A stretch of DNA of 64,000 bases. Origin: Acorus gramineus. Taxonomy: Eukaryota; Streptophyta; Magnoliopsida; Acorales; Acoraceae. The notes below the pieces were generated by a model. That model worked only from the letters and a program-made list of their open reading frames with translations, was not told the origin of the DNA and searched no databases. The translations under genes were made by a program, and so were the position numbers. Location: the NCBI GenBank assembly GCA_030737835.1, contig JAUJYN010000038.1, positions 744,001-808,000 on the forward strand, written 5' to 3'. Below, piece after piece: positions 1 through 12,732 of the stretch (position 1 is its first letter; each line of letters opens with the position of its first letter).

Positions 1-89
1 TTCAGCGGGGTTAGTTTTTACAAATATTCAGGTGACAGGACTATTTTTGTAAATATTTAATTTTCGAGGGCTAAAAGTGCTAATTACCC
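1..89 (+). mobile_element. Right terminus of a Mutator-like element, rest lies left of the window
   Basis: The first 89 bases match, in the same orientation, the last 89 bases of the complete MULE that ends at 31838. They share the stretch ending GGGGCTAAAAGTGCTAATTACCC, with only scattered substitutions (for example GAGGGCTAAAAG here). The end CTAATTACCC at 80-89 is the outer edge of the terminal inverted repeat. The other end and the internal part lie outside the window, so the 9-bp target duplication that should start at 90 cannot be checked. Confidence 0.8.
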
Positions 90-728
90 GTAATAAAATC
101 ATATTTTGTTCCCCCTCATTGCCCAACACCCTCCCTCCCTCCCTCCCTCCCTCCCTGACTTGTCTTTCTTTCAGCTTTGTGTTTTTACTTTTGTAATCCT
201 GAAACTTTTATGCTATTTCTCCGAATACCAAAAATAAAAATGGAAGCATCAGAACCCCTCTTAATAATTAGTCTCTAACATTTTCATTAATGCCATGGAA
301 TATTGCAATTTGTTCTATAGAAAAAAAATAAATTTATACAATTGAGTGAATATGAGAACCCATGCGGCTGTCACATTAACACAAAAAGACTTCCCACACC
401 AAGTCTTCGCAAAACACATTATAGTATCAGTTCCTATTTATTTTACAATGATCCACAAAAAATTAAGGCACCTGAAAAATTCCTTGAAATTTATATGGAT
501 TTACAAACTTATTTTGAGGCTCACACTATAGAATCAGTTCCTATTTCTTTTCACATATATGAAGATACTCTATATAAAGATTAAAAAAATAAAATTGTAC
601 CACACATTTTAGTCTTGATGATCTTTCCAACACCCTCCTCGAATATCTGACTTGAATCCATGGTAGCAGGAGCATAATCCATTTTACATGGCTTCGAGCT
701 ATATTTCCATGTTCTGAAGTAAACCCAT
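90..728. other. Spacer and 3' flank of the L18a-like gene
   Basis: AT-rich spacer between a MULE end and the stop codon of the minus-strand gene. It probably contains that gene's 3' UTR, since transcription runs toward low coordinates. A CCCT/CCTC microsatellite lies at about 125-154. An 80-codon plus-strand reading frame at 342-584 resembles nothing I recognise and is judged fortuitous. Confidence 0.5.
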
Positions 729-2530
729 TTAATTTGTGTAGAATATAATGGTAGCAACTATGATAACAGTTACAGTTGAAAAGACCATTGCCTGCAAGGA
801 CCCACATTGGTTAACAATAAGGCAGTTGCATGGATAATTCTCAACAAATTAATTAAATAAAGTAAGATCAGATATACATCATACTTATCATTTAAATAAA
901 ACATGCCTACAGCCACTTCAATCAATCTTTTAGAGACCTATTCACAGTCACAATCAGACAGTAAATACAATGAGAACAACTTTGATAGTTGCCAACACTT
1001 AAATGTCGTATCAGTGGGATGAAACAGAACTGAGACTGAAGGCTTCCACTGGAGATCCATTTTAAATAAGGGTTTTATATTTTTAAGTCCCTATGGTTCC
1101 ATCTCACTTGTATCTCATGTGGAAAATGAGAGAGAAAATACTTTCACCAGGAAAAGGGAAATTTATCTCGCAACTTGTTTTGCCTCTATAAAGGTGCATT
1201 CAGTTCCAATGGAAAATGTAATTTGACAAAGGAGAATATTTTGACACTTTGGGCTTGGGAGTGCACTTTTAATTGGGAGAGATTTTGATTGTGGAGGGTG
1301 TGAAGGCCTTTGCTCCTTGGCCTTTTGGGAAATTGTATTCCTTTTTGGGGGTTTTACTCCTCTTCCTTGTTTTTTTTTTAGTTTTTCTTTAATTTATCTT
1401 TGTTTTGTAAGGAGATCACTCATCTCTGTTTTTGTTTGAGGCGCATAATTTAACATTAACGAAGCTCCTACGTTTCTCTCAAAAATGTTTCAATAGAAAA
1501 GCAACTAATCACTCTTTTAGATTTTTGCCTTCACACGCCTATCTCCCCTCGCCCCCATAATGTAGAAATCATGGGGAAGTTGACATTATTTTTACTTTTT
1601 TTGATGAAAAAAAATGTTTTCACCGCCAGCGACATCAACGACATGCAGCTTTCATTGTCTAAAGCACCACAACCATCTAATGGTGCTGATGATTTATTAT
1701 ACTCAATTTAATGCTCTGAACAATATAAATAATTTTGTTCCATATTTTATAATTTCCATCTAATTCTACGGGGGCAAGGCTATTACGAACGATAAATGCT
1801 CAATGTAACAAGAAAACAAACTGCATTTATCTTCTCTCAATCAACACACATAAACCATGCAAACTCAATACTACCAAATACACATCAGTCCATGAATAAA
1901 CAATATCAAAAGAATCTTTTCTTCAAAGGGGTCCTTGCAATTTCAAAAATAACTATATTACAATCCTAACTCATCTAATATGCTCATGCAACTCATGAAA
2001 GGACAAAAGGTGGTTCTACAGTTATTCACTAATCACCAGAAACTAATTAATATCAGTAACATCTCACATGTAAAAGACTATGCTTTCCCAAAAAGTTACT
2101 TGATGTTGCATTCCATATCTAGAAATAAGCTAACATATATACTTTTATAGGAGTTGACAGATAAAACCACAAACCTCACAAGATGGGCCTCTAACCTCTG
2201 ACAGAAACATTAATTTCTTAAGTCTTCTATGCATAGAATAAAATTGAGGTACATGCCTATCATTTCATCAAAAAAAGAAGAAAAAAGTCTGCTATGCATA
2301 ACAGAGAGAGAGAGAGAGTACCGCGATTGCAGAGGCAGCAAGCCCAGCTCGTTCCCTTGGGTCCTTGCGGTAGCAATTTCCGAAGTAAAGAATAGTTGCA
2401 TAGAACCATGTCAATGGGCACACAAAGCCAAGTAAAAAACTGCAAAGATATAGTGCTAACATGAGAAAGAGAAGTGAGGTGCACTCCCCATAAACCCCCA
2501 CCATACACATGCATATGTACAACACGAGCA

Positions 2531-2566
<36 letters not shown>

Positions 2567-5433
2567 CACGAAAACCATCCTATTCCACAACCAAAGCATG
2601 GTAAGGGCTTGTCAAACAATCCCAATCGGTGATCTTCTACATCTCTTAGCATGGTATATTGTCCTTTATGATCCTTGTTATCAAGGAATCCTGAAATAAT
2701 CAACGATATAACATCAAAAACTTCTCCCAATATGTTAATTAAAAATGTTCATATTTTATTTTCATTTTTCTGGACTTCTAGAATTACACCATCTTAGAAT
2801 TCTTTTTTCATGAATTTCCCCAAAAATCATAAGCCGCAAAATTTTGTGCCACCATGCAAAGGTACCCTGCTGAACAAACCACGTCATTTTAACTACATTG
2901 AACAGCAGATCAAAATGATGATTCTCAAGTAACAATATTTATGTAAACTAGGCCAGTCCATGGTTAACATTCAAGTCGAATCTAAACATATTAATCTCTG
3001 GAACCATAAAAATTCTACGTTTTTATAAGCTTTTTGGATCTCATATCACAATTTTCATGCTTAAATTAATTGTATTTGCAAATCAGACTTCGTTCAGGAT
3101 CACCCATTAAAAGACCCACTTGGGTAGGATCTGCTATTAGAGCTTCAACAGAGTCCTGTGCATAGATTACTTTCATATGTCATTAGTTATGGAGACACCC
3201 TGCTTAGTAGAATCCCAACCCAAGAGAGGAACCATGAGAATATCCTACAGATTAAATTGGTAGAATACAAATGCAGAAAACATAATAACAGCAATTCACA
3301 TGTGATTAGCTACCTTTAATCAAGGAATTGTACCGAGCAGTGGGCCTCAAATGATCAGATGTACTATTTGAAAGTGATCTCACCAACTCGATGTGGCTTT
3401 TAAATTCCTCCCCATCAATTTCATTAGAATCTGTCACACGAAGCGGCTCCGTACATAAACCTACAAAATGAATTTTATTTGTATATTATTTTGCTTCTGT
3501 GAATTAGCTTTAACTTTTAATGTACATAGTTCAATATTTGTCCAGCATGTTTCTGTGTCCCTAATAAGTCAACCGTTTCAACTACATAAAATCAAACAGG
3601 AGTGAATATATATTTGTAGTTTGCACATTGTTAAAAAAAACACAGAAGATAGCAAAAATCATATACCAGAGACCAAATGAGTGATTTCTGGATGGTACTC
3701 TATGTAACCAATTAAACAAATGACGCATAAATAAGAGCATGATCAAAGGTAAAATTCATTATCCACCTATTTCACATTTACCAAGTAAAACTTTTTAGGA
3801 GATTGATGCAATGATTTTTCACTGATGTCAGCAACCATTCAGAAACATTCAGGGAAGTCATGTTAGCAATTTTGATAAGAAAGAAAACTCGCAACATACT
3901 AATGTTAGTTTTGGTTTAGTAGTAGGAAAGGAATTTCATTACTGGATAACCAGGTTCAAATTTCAGGGTGGCATGAATTTAATGGACACTTAGTTGGATT
4001 TCCCTGACTATGTCGCATATTCTTTCCAAAATGTTATGCTTGCCAAGTTTATTGTACTACTTGTGACTCATGGCTGTATCCTGCTCCAGCCAGCCAGGTC
4101 AAATTCAGCATTTTGACCTAAATACGAAATTATGTATAATCATACTAGAATATATATGTGTATATTTTCAGCAATACTATTTTTTTTTTATAATAATAGA
4201 ATTGTGTTGGAACATATTAAAATGGTGGAAGACTGGTTTGACCAGATTTACTTGACATTTTTGTTCCCAATCATCTCAAGAATTTGCAAATTTATTAGAA
4301 AAGTTGTTATAATCTGAGGATTAATATAGTTTAATTCACTGCTCCCCAGACACATACAGAAATGAAAAGGAACATGACATGTGACAATATCACCAAACAT
4401 GTCTAAATATTTAGCACTTAGATATGATGACATCATATTATCATAATAATGACTCTTCTTATTACAGTCTAGATGTTCCATTTAAATTTGTGGTAAACAA
4501 ACATGCACCATCCTGTTTTATGATATTATTTTAGGCATGTAATAGACTGATCAAAAACAGGATGGTGCATGTTTTTACCCACAAATTTAAATGGAACAAC
4601 TAGACTGTAATAAGAAGAGATCAAAACAAAATGTGTGTAGTTCCATCTTGAAGCAATTAAAATATAATGATATTAGTAGTTTTAAGGTTTTTTACTCTAA
4701 AAATACTGAGACAAAATATTGCCATGGGAATTTCTTTTAAACTAAGCTAACTTTAGTTGTCCAGATCCTCAATGATGATGGAACAATTCAAAACAACAAG
4801 TCAACATAACAGATATCAGTTGTCCAGCCTTCAAAAGCAAAAGTGTATGTCTACTTCTGATCTAGATTGGTGAGTGGCAAACATATATGTATGGACTATG
4901 TAATCAAATGTCATTGCAAATGCCACCTCAAAGGTCTAAGTCATACATGTCATCCATCAGATGATTTTGCATATATCAAAATAACCTTAGAATATGACAT
5001 CATTGTAGGAAACACAATAACTTAAATATAGCTATATGGGTTAACAAAAATTCCTACAGGGAAAAATTATGCCATTTGAGCTTAACTTTTTTTGTTCCAC
5101 ACAAAAAATATGATAGATATGCATCCATGATATCTCAAAACACTGATCTTTGAAGAAGGCAAATTATTAATTGCATGTTGTTATATGAACCACTGGTCTC
5201 TTGCACAATCTCCTCTAAGTCCTTTTCTAGCAATGTAATCCTAGTCCTAGAATGATTTCTAAAATCTCAAATTTATGATACTGTCACATAATAACACATC
5301 ACATGTTGTATATCATAAAGCATTAGATGGGTTAATGAAAATAAACATAACTGCTTCTCATAATAATAATCAACTATTAATATAGGCAACAGAAATGCAA
5401 ACTGGCCCTGTTAAATTACATACCTGGTGCCAT
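729..5433 (-). CDS. 60S ribosomal protein L18a-like protein (two-pass membrane protein), intact
   Basis: Minus-strand gene reconstructed from splice sites. Coding exons are 5433-5424 (ATG plus 7 nt), 3460-3314 (147 nt), 2690-2570 (121 nt), 2439-2322 (118 nt) and 791-729 (63 nt, ending TAA). Every intron has GT..AG ends and the phases join without a stop, giving 459 nt and 152 residues. The N-terminus is hydrophilic and starts MAPGLCTEPLRV. The core reads PLPCFGCGIGWF at about residues 81-92, followed by a hydrophobic segment (about 91-113), the loop YRKDPRERAGLAASAIA (about 116-132) and a second hydrophobic segment ending FYTN. The Cys-rich PCxGxGIGWF signature followed by two membrane spans and a YREK/YRKDPRE loop is typical of the plant L18a-like family. 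These proteins are named for similarity and are not ribosome subunits; their molecular role is poorly known. I know no reason to think the gene is broken. GA microsatellites sit in the introns beside two donor sites (2303-2318, 2534-2564). Confidence 0.88.
4453..4620. mobile_element. MITE-like foldback element in an intron of the L18a-like gene
   Basis: Two arms of about 66 bp (about 4454-4519 and 4553-4619) are near-perfect reverse complements with a loop of about 33 bp. The left arm begins CTCTTCTTATTACAGTCTAG and the right arm ends with its complement. The element lies in the intron between 3461 and 5423. No coding capacity. Its superfamily cannot be set because no clear target duplication was found. 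Confidence 0.7.
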
Positions 5434-8203
5434 TTAGGAGTTTATATATCTACTATGTTCAGATCTTCCCTTCCACTATCAACCACCAAGTATCTGCAAT
5501 AAAATGACAGTGGTTTACAAAAGAGAATCAGATATATGCCATCTTTTCACATTAAGAAGATAGTACTTGAACAAGGCAAAGATTTTCAACTAGAAAGGGG
5601 AATTACCACAACCATCAGCAAAGCCTCTGGAACCAAAGGTGTGAATTTATGGAACTCGTTTTACCACAGATTCGAGTTTAAGGTCTTATAATATAGATGC
5701 ATATAAAAGATCTTTTTTGTTACATTCGACCAATCCATGTTAAGCTACTCCTTCTCCAACTCAGTAGGGATTCCATCTTCTTCACAAGAAATGTACACCT
5801 CATTTCTGCCTTTTCTACTGGCACAATATCTTTCCATTCAATTGTGCACATCCACAAAACCTCAATCGGTTCTCTCTCAATCAATCTATTTCTTGATGAG
5901 GGTTCAACCAAGCTTGTCCAATACACAATTTTTTGAACCAATTCTTTCCACCCATCAGTATCAATGGCTTCACACCAGGAAAATACTAGGCATCCTCTCT
6001 GCCCACCTACCCGGATTTGACTGAGAAAACGCCTCTTTTATCACAAAGCCAGATTCTAAAACCCTCGACTTCTGGAGGGGTTCCTATCTTTCCAGCTCCA
6101 AGGCCAGCTGAATGAATTGAATTCCAATTCCTCAAGAGTTCATAAGGACTTTGGTCTCGTGTAATTAAATTCTGATAGTAAGAATTAGTTTATGAAAAAT
6201 TACTAACCATGAGAGGAATAAGAACATGGTCCACAACGTCAAGTGTGGGGTTACAGAGATGGTTATATCAAGGAATCCTCAAAAGTCCACATCAAATTGT
6301 CAAAAGAGACGCACATAAAATGATTGACCATCTCACTAATCAGGTATCTACTCATGGAAATACATTCGTGGGGATTAAAGGGTGTAAATTAACAAATGCA
6401 CTAGAATTATATGCATTATTTATATTATTGATTTAAATATAAAAAATAATAATCAGTACAAGATGCCGTTATGCCAAGCTCAGTATCTCATGATTATGTG
6501 TACTATACTAGTTTCCTAAGCCCATTTTCAAACTTCCTCAGGTTGCCTAGTCTATGTCTGATATGAAATTAATACTGAGAAGCTCATATATAATCCAAAT
6601 TCAAAAGAAGTATAACTATTCTCTGTCCACAAAATGATCTTACTAGGCAGTCTACTACTCATCTACAGTCATCAATGAAAATGAATTATGGGATTAAAAT
6701 CCCTCAAACCATTTCTTTGCCTAACAAATCACCGGGGACGCATAGGGCCAAAGCAGTCACCTCCAACAATGATCTAAACCCCCATTTCAATGTATCCTAA
6801 AAAATCTTCAGTCTTTTTCCTTAGTAAAGTAGAAGAATATCAGCATGACCATCACCCAAACATAACTGCTAGACTCCTATTTCTAAGCATATGGCATGTA
6901 GCAGTAAACAACAGGACATATATGCAGATCATATTCTGAACTACGCATCAATATCATAAATTAGTATATTCCAGAAAGCATTCAGGTTTTTAAAAAATCC
7001 AGAAGATCAGTTCGAAATCAACACGAGCCACTGGCAAAATAGAGGGATTTTCTATTTAATGCGAAGCCAACACAAAAAAGAAAGATGACGAAAGAAAATA
7101 ATACCTCAACAATCAGTGTCAATACTATAAATGAAGAGGTCATTTTATGTCTTCGATACAAAAGCATGACCAAGTGTCCTACAATAATAGTCCTGAAGAA
7201 ATCAACATTAAAATAAAGAATTACTGTTTCTATACTTTTGGAAAGCATTTTATCTCGTCAGGGCCATATTTAAATCATGTCCAACCCCACCCAACCCTGA
7301 AAGAGAAACTATAGAATTCAGAACCTAATAATCACTCATATCTTACAAATTACCATAGAAGAACATCCAGTCTGAGCTCAATTTCAAATAAAAACAATCA
7401 GTAAATATGCCCAAACCCACAAAAACACCATCCTCATTTTGAATAAGGAAAACAAATAGTAAACCAAAAGGTATAACAGAATCTAACAATGATAATAGCA
7501 ACCATGTTAAAATAGAGGCACCCATTAATTCAAAATTTTCTAAAATCATAGTGCCTCAAAGGGCAATACGAACAAATTGTCAATTGGTCCAAAACATGAA
7601 AACACAAATAAATAAGAAAACCTCAAAACTCAATTAACCCAAAACCCACACTGACAAGAAAAAAAAAACTGAAACCCACACAGCTACTCATAATCAAATC
7701 ATTGCAGAAGAAAGTCCATCCCAAAATACACTACAAATAACAAATACTGCATTAAAAAAATATGTATATAAAGAAGAAAAGTTTGACTTTTAACCACCCC
7801 CCCCCCCCCCCCCCCCCAAAACATCATCCTTACCATGCAAAATCAAGAAGAACAGCAACTAAAACATCCCCAAAGAGTAGCAAAAAAATCAAATTTTGAA
7901 GAATATAAGGTGGGTTACTATACTTGCCTCCTGGAGACAGGATCAGAGAGAGAAAGAGAGAGAGAGAGAGAGAGCAACAGTTTTATTTTTATTTTTACTT
8001 TTGTTTTTGTTTGCGTTGAATGTTTTAATTTGGACTTTTGAGGAAATTGAGAAGAGTTGATGGAAAGCAAAGCATGCTTTTTTATTTATGTATTTTTCAT
8101 AACAAAGACAAAGAAGGGGAGGAGTCACTATCAATACAGTTGTTTTTTAGTTCTCGTAGAAATTGTAAACAAACTTTCCAATGTCAGCTATACGTAATAT
8201 TAA
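5434..8203 (-). promoter_or_regulatory. 5' UTR exons, first introns and proximal promoter of the L18a-like gene
   Basis: On the minus strand a TTGCAG acceptor defines an exon starting at 5493. It carries stop codons upstream of the ATG at 5433, so 5493-5434 is 5' UTR. A candidate first exon ends at 7924 before a GTATAG donor. It is preceded (7945-7974) by a CT-rich stretch on the minus strand, typical of plant 5' leaders. Transcription would start somewhere in about 8000-8200. The first-exon assignment is an inference. The stretch also holds a 21-base poly-C run (7797-7817). A minus-strand reading frame (5720-5941, containing IEVLWMCTIEWKDIVPVEKA) looks protein-like but I could not assign it. 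Confidence 0.45.
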
Positions 8204-8302
8204 GGGTAATTAGCACTTTTAGCCCCTGAAAATTGAATATTTGTAAAAATAGCTCCGCCATCTGAATATTTGTAAAAATTAGCCCCACTAAAATTTTACA
8301 CT
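8204..8302 (+). repeat. Left terminal inverted repeat of the MULE
   Basis: Pairs with 31740-31838 over about 99 bp, with scattered mismatches. Inside the repeat a unit containing GAATATTTGTAAAAAT occurs twice in tandem. Confidence 0.88.
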
Positions 8303-8335
8303 GGAGACAGATTATGTATAATCTGTCTCTAGTGT
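8298..8335. repeat. Subterminal 38-nt palindrome, left end of MULE
   Basis: Two 18-nt arms, starting ACACTGGAGACAGATTAT, around a GT centre, with a single mismatched pair. The same design recurs at 31677-31714. Two further hairpins of the form CTGGAGACG..TATATATA..CGTCTCC follow at about 8381-8440. Confidence 0.8.
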
Positions 8336-8960
8336 TGTCTATTTTCAGCGGAAAACTATGATAAAGAAGAATGACTGAGTCTGGAGACGGCATATATATA
8401 TACCGTCTCCTGGAGACGTTATATATATATGCTGTCTCCTGGTCATGGCATATATAAGCCCCGTCCCCGCTGTCAAGCCCTAAAACTCCCATATTTCACC
8501 CCTTTTGTCCCTCTTTCACCCACCTACCCGCTGTCAACCATGAAAAATCATCAAAAATAACTCTGAATTCAAAGGTAAACATCAAAACCCTAAATGTTCT
8601 TGAATTTTATTATTTATTTATCAATTGTTTTGATTTTATTGATTACATTTGGGTTTTTTTTTATCAAAATCCTAATTGTTGAATGTTGAATTTATTTATT
8701 ATTGGAATATTGATTGTATGATGTTTTGTTAAGTTAAATGTGAAATTTTTAAGGTTTTGTTTATTTTAAAATTTCTTATTTGTCAAAATAAACTTTTAAA
8801 TCTTAAAAAAAATTTTGAAAAATTTGATTGTCATATATAAAAACTTTTTAAAAAATTGTATGGCATTAGGAAAAAATTCAATGGCCTCTCAGTAAACATT
8901 TTAAAAAAATCAAAGGCTATTTTTAGGAAATATGCTTTGTATGTGTTGCATGAATGTTAT

Positions 8961-11900
8961 TGTCACGCCCCAGGCGTCCCCGAGACGTGGCAAAATAAAT
9001 ATAATATCAGCTATCAATACATGAGATCAATAAGGACACCAACAGCAATACACAAGGCGGCAAAGCAAGATAATGATAACTGACTGAAAAGCGGAAGCAT
9101 AATATATAACAATGTCTGTAAATCAAAAACATTATTACAGACCCGAATACACAATCAATGTCCTGTGAAAGCCAAGTCTAGACCAAAGAAAATACAACCT
9201 GTGCCACATGCACGATTTACAAAGCATAAAATGACTCTAGGAATGCTGACAGCCTCGCACACGCCACCCGCCGGCAGAATGCTCCACGCCCATAAGACCA
9301 CGCCACAGGAAGCTCCAGCTCCACGCCCAACACTGCCCCTGAAAAGAAACAGTATGCGAGGGGTGAGCTACAAGCTCAGTGAGTGGCTGGAAACCAATCA
9401 CCATTCTACAGTTCAACACAAAATCAATTTCCTTTCAAGGAAAACATGGGTAGAAACCCAATGGATAACAGGGTCACGCGGCAGCGCGACCAACCTCACC
9501 CCCACCCTCACTCCCGGAGGAAGTCTTTTGGGACTTATGGGGAGAGACCATACCGTCGGTCGAAGAGACCCGGATTTACTGGTCTAGAGACCATGCCGTC
9601 GGTCGAAGAGACCCAGATTTACTGGTCTACTCAAACTACTGGATCATCTACATCTAGATAATCGCCCATCGATGTCCTTCAACATCCATCACGAGACCGG
9701 ACCCAACATCTATGGGAACGGTCGAACAACGAATGGGTCACGAGGGACGTGTCTTCGCCTCATCCACACCCTCACTCCTGAAAGGAGACATCTTGGGACT
9801 TTGGGAGAGACTTAGACTGCTCTACACCCCTGGTCCACCGGTAGCCTCTCCCCGCTCCGTAGCTTACCTGGTATACTCCCACGATCAGCACTGTCCGAAC
9901 ACATCGGAGGTACCTATAGATGGAAGCCCTCTGTCAGGACAGCCTGTCTAACGCCGGGGATGTCACTACACGGATCCAACGAAGGGGAGAACGATTCCAC
10001 GCTCGTAACATCATTCGTTAACCCTCTCCCGGGTAGTATCTACAACCCGATCTCCTCAACTCACCGCTCTCCACCCCTGATCCACCCGGTAGCCTCTCCC
10101 ACCCTCGTGGCCTCCGCCTAGTCCTCTGACAGGTATAGCCAACGCCGGGGAGTTCCTACATCGGTTCCAACGAAGGGGAGAACGATCCCATGTTCGCAAA
10201 GCGAAACCCAATGGAAAACAACCACTCTCGATACTCGCTCATCGAGATATCACACACATGCATAACCACAACCAACACACTCATATTAACCTCAAAGTAG
10301 TCATAGTCCCTAAACGGGAGTAACTACACAAGCCAGTGGGTCGTTACATCGCCGACCCACCACACCCTCACCCTCACCCTCAAAGGGGTGACATGGTATT
10401 TTGGGACTGACTAGGCTGTTAATCACCCTTGGTCCACCGGTAGTCTCTCCTCCACTCCGTAGCTTACCTGGTATACTCCCACGATCAGCACAGTCCGACG
10501 CATCGGAGGTACCTACAGATGGGAGCCCTCTGTCAGGACAGCCTGTCTAACGCCGGGGAGTCCCTACACGGATCCAACGAAGGGAAGAGAAACAGCCTAC
10601 CCACACGCATGCGATCCTCTTGGATCCGTCGACAACGCTTCCTAACATTTCTAATGTCATGAATTCTCAAGAATTCCTCCAGGGCGCATAACTAAGATGC
10701 GGGGAAACATATATTATAACCACAAGGTTATAATATTCTCTAAGGCATGCTTACAACAGTATAATCACATAATCCCATCTTGATTTAAATAAATTAAACT
10801 AAATGGGAATATGCATAGGTTCAGGGCAAGGTGTCTAGGCATGCATAGGCCGCTATACATGATATAAGGGTGCATATCCCTAGCATACAAAGTCTAAGGT
10901 GGCATGGATACATCATATTGATCATGCATAGATCAAGGCTTTTAAGTACAGGACATGGTGTCCAGGCATGTACGGGCCTCTATACACGATACATGGATGT
11001 ATATTCCTAGCATGCAAATATCTACATATTAGTTAGGGGGCCCCATCGATGCGTGACGCGCGTCTACGCGGGTCGAGCGCATCCCTAGAGAGGGGGGGGG
11101 GGATTGGAATCAAACCACTCACCTTACGACCCGGGACCTCGCGCATCCCATCCGACGAGATCTGTAAGGTAGGGGCATCCAACTGGTGAGAACAACACAA
11201 TTTACACATAGAAATACATTAGAAATACCCAATACTCGGACAAGCATGCATACGGGCTCGCACACATGCGAGCACGCACGTACGCACGCGAGTCCGAGTG
11301 CCCCGACACCTACCCGAACACTTGGGCAGCCACACGCATGGCCCCCCGCACGCGCACGCACGAATGCGCACGCACGCACGCACCCCAGCACCATCGGCGC
11401 ACTGCCGCGCGCCCAGACGCGCTGCCGCACACACGCGCACGCTCGCGCGCACTGCATGTCCAGCCCGCGCCCTCGCGCAGCACCCCGCGCACGCCCCAGC
11501 ATGCGCACGCACGCGCGCGCACTGGTCCCCAGCCCCACGCCCAGGCGCATGCCCAGGTGCCTACTCCACGCGCCCGCGCGCACCCGCGCGCACCCCCGCT
11601 CACCCACGCGCACACCCGCGCGCGTCTGCGCGCCCGACTGCGCCTGCCAGCGCGCGCCTGTGCACGCACACGCGCAGACTGCGCCCAGCGCGTGCCCAGC
11701 CCGTCCTAACCTCATTTTAACCCTCCCCAACCCCTCACACACACCCTAACCCATCTACCTAGCATGCATGACCTCCCTAACATCCCCTTAAGCCATGAAA
11801 ACCAAGTAAAGAAGAGGAAGGGCTCACCTTGGGAGGGGAAAAGAAAGGGGAGGTTCGGGGGCCCTCGACGCACCCGCGACCACCTCAACCGCCACCACCA

Positions 11901-12643
11901 ACACCACCACCTTCAGCCCTCCTCAGCCTCTTCCATGGCTTCAAATCAGGGGGGGGGGGAGATCATGAAAAGGCTTGAGAGAAGAGAAGACAACAACAAC
12001 AACAACAGTTGAACAAACCCTCTTCTTCCTTCACCATCTCCATCTCTTCTTCTCATAGAGACATATCAACAAACACTTGGTGGGTGTGTTTGTAAGAGAG
12101 AAAGAGAGACAAGAATTTAGGCATGGACGTTTGGGAGGGGAGAGAGAGAGGAGAAAGATATTTATCACAAATATCTAAGGAGAAAAGACCTAGTCGCCCT
12201 TTGACTAGAAATTCTGCGCATGCTTCACTGGAACAGCCATAACTTCCTCAATATAGCTCCGAATTGCACAATTCCAAAACCGTTGGAAATCTAAGAAGAT
12301 TATCTACAACTTTCATGTTCATTCCAAGATTAAATAATCTCTCCAGCTATTCCAAAATTAGAGCTAAACATCGAGCAGGGCTGCTGCCAGAATTTCCATC
12401 CCCGGGGTATACTTGGAAAAATACCCATAACTTTTACTACAAGAATCCAGTTGATCTAATTCTACTTCTGTACGAAAGCTAACTCAAAACTGGACATCTC
12501 ATAATAAAATCATATTTAAACCTCTTCATCTTGGATTTTAACAAAATCAAATCCAAATACCAAATCAGGAATACATAACTTCTAGGAAAAAATTATGTAC
12601 CCAAATTTTTAAACAGAGCGCTCCAAATGACACAAGCACAACA
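8961..12643 (-). mobile_element. Solo LTR of a Ty3/gypsy (Tekay-like) element, minus orientation
   Basis: Starts TGTCACGCCCCAGG and ends CACAAGCACAACA, the reversed TG..CA ends. It is flanked by an exact 5-bp target duplication GTTAT (8956-8960 and 12644-12648). At 3683 bp it is the most divergent LTR of the set. It carries the family features: a GC-rich low-complexity core at about 11240-11710, CACCCTCACCCT-type repeats, and GAATTC-centred palindromes around 10660-10680. The stretch 9640-10060 matches, on the same strand, the internal non-coding insert at 43550-43880 of the element 39110-49139, so this subfamily's LTR donated that insert. The long Ala/Arg/His-rich reading frames in the GC-rich core are low-complexity artefacts. 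Confidence 0.87.
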
Positions 12644-12732
12644 GTTATAGTGTTTAATATGTATGTGTTGGATGGATTTTATTATTATGAATTTAGAAAT
12701 ATATTTATTAAGTTGAATAAGTTATGGTTTAG

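Noticed and set aside
5697..6024. Plus-strand frames of 79-95 codons near the L18a-like 5' intron
   Set aside because: They are open on both strands with no conserved motif. The minus-strand frame looked slightly more protein-like but could not be assigned.
11119..11749. Long open frames on both strands (up to about 200 codons) in GC-rich DNA
   Set aside because: Ala/Arg/His-rich low-complexity frames overlap on both strands inside an LTR core. The same happens at 14550-15660, 21190-22430, 27970-29170, 40820-42090, 47380-48510 and 59060-59790. They reflect base composition and lack of stops in GC-rich repeats.
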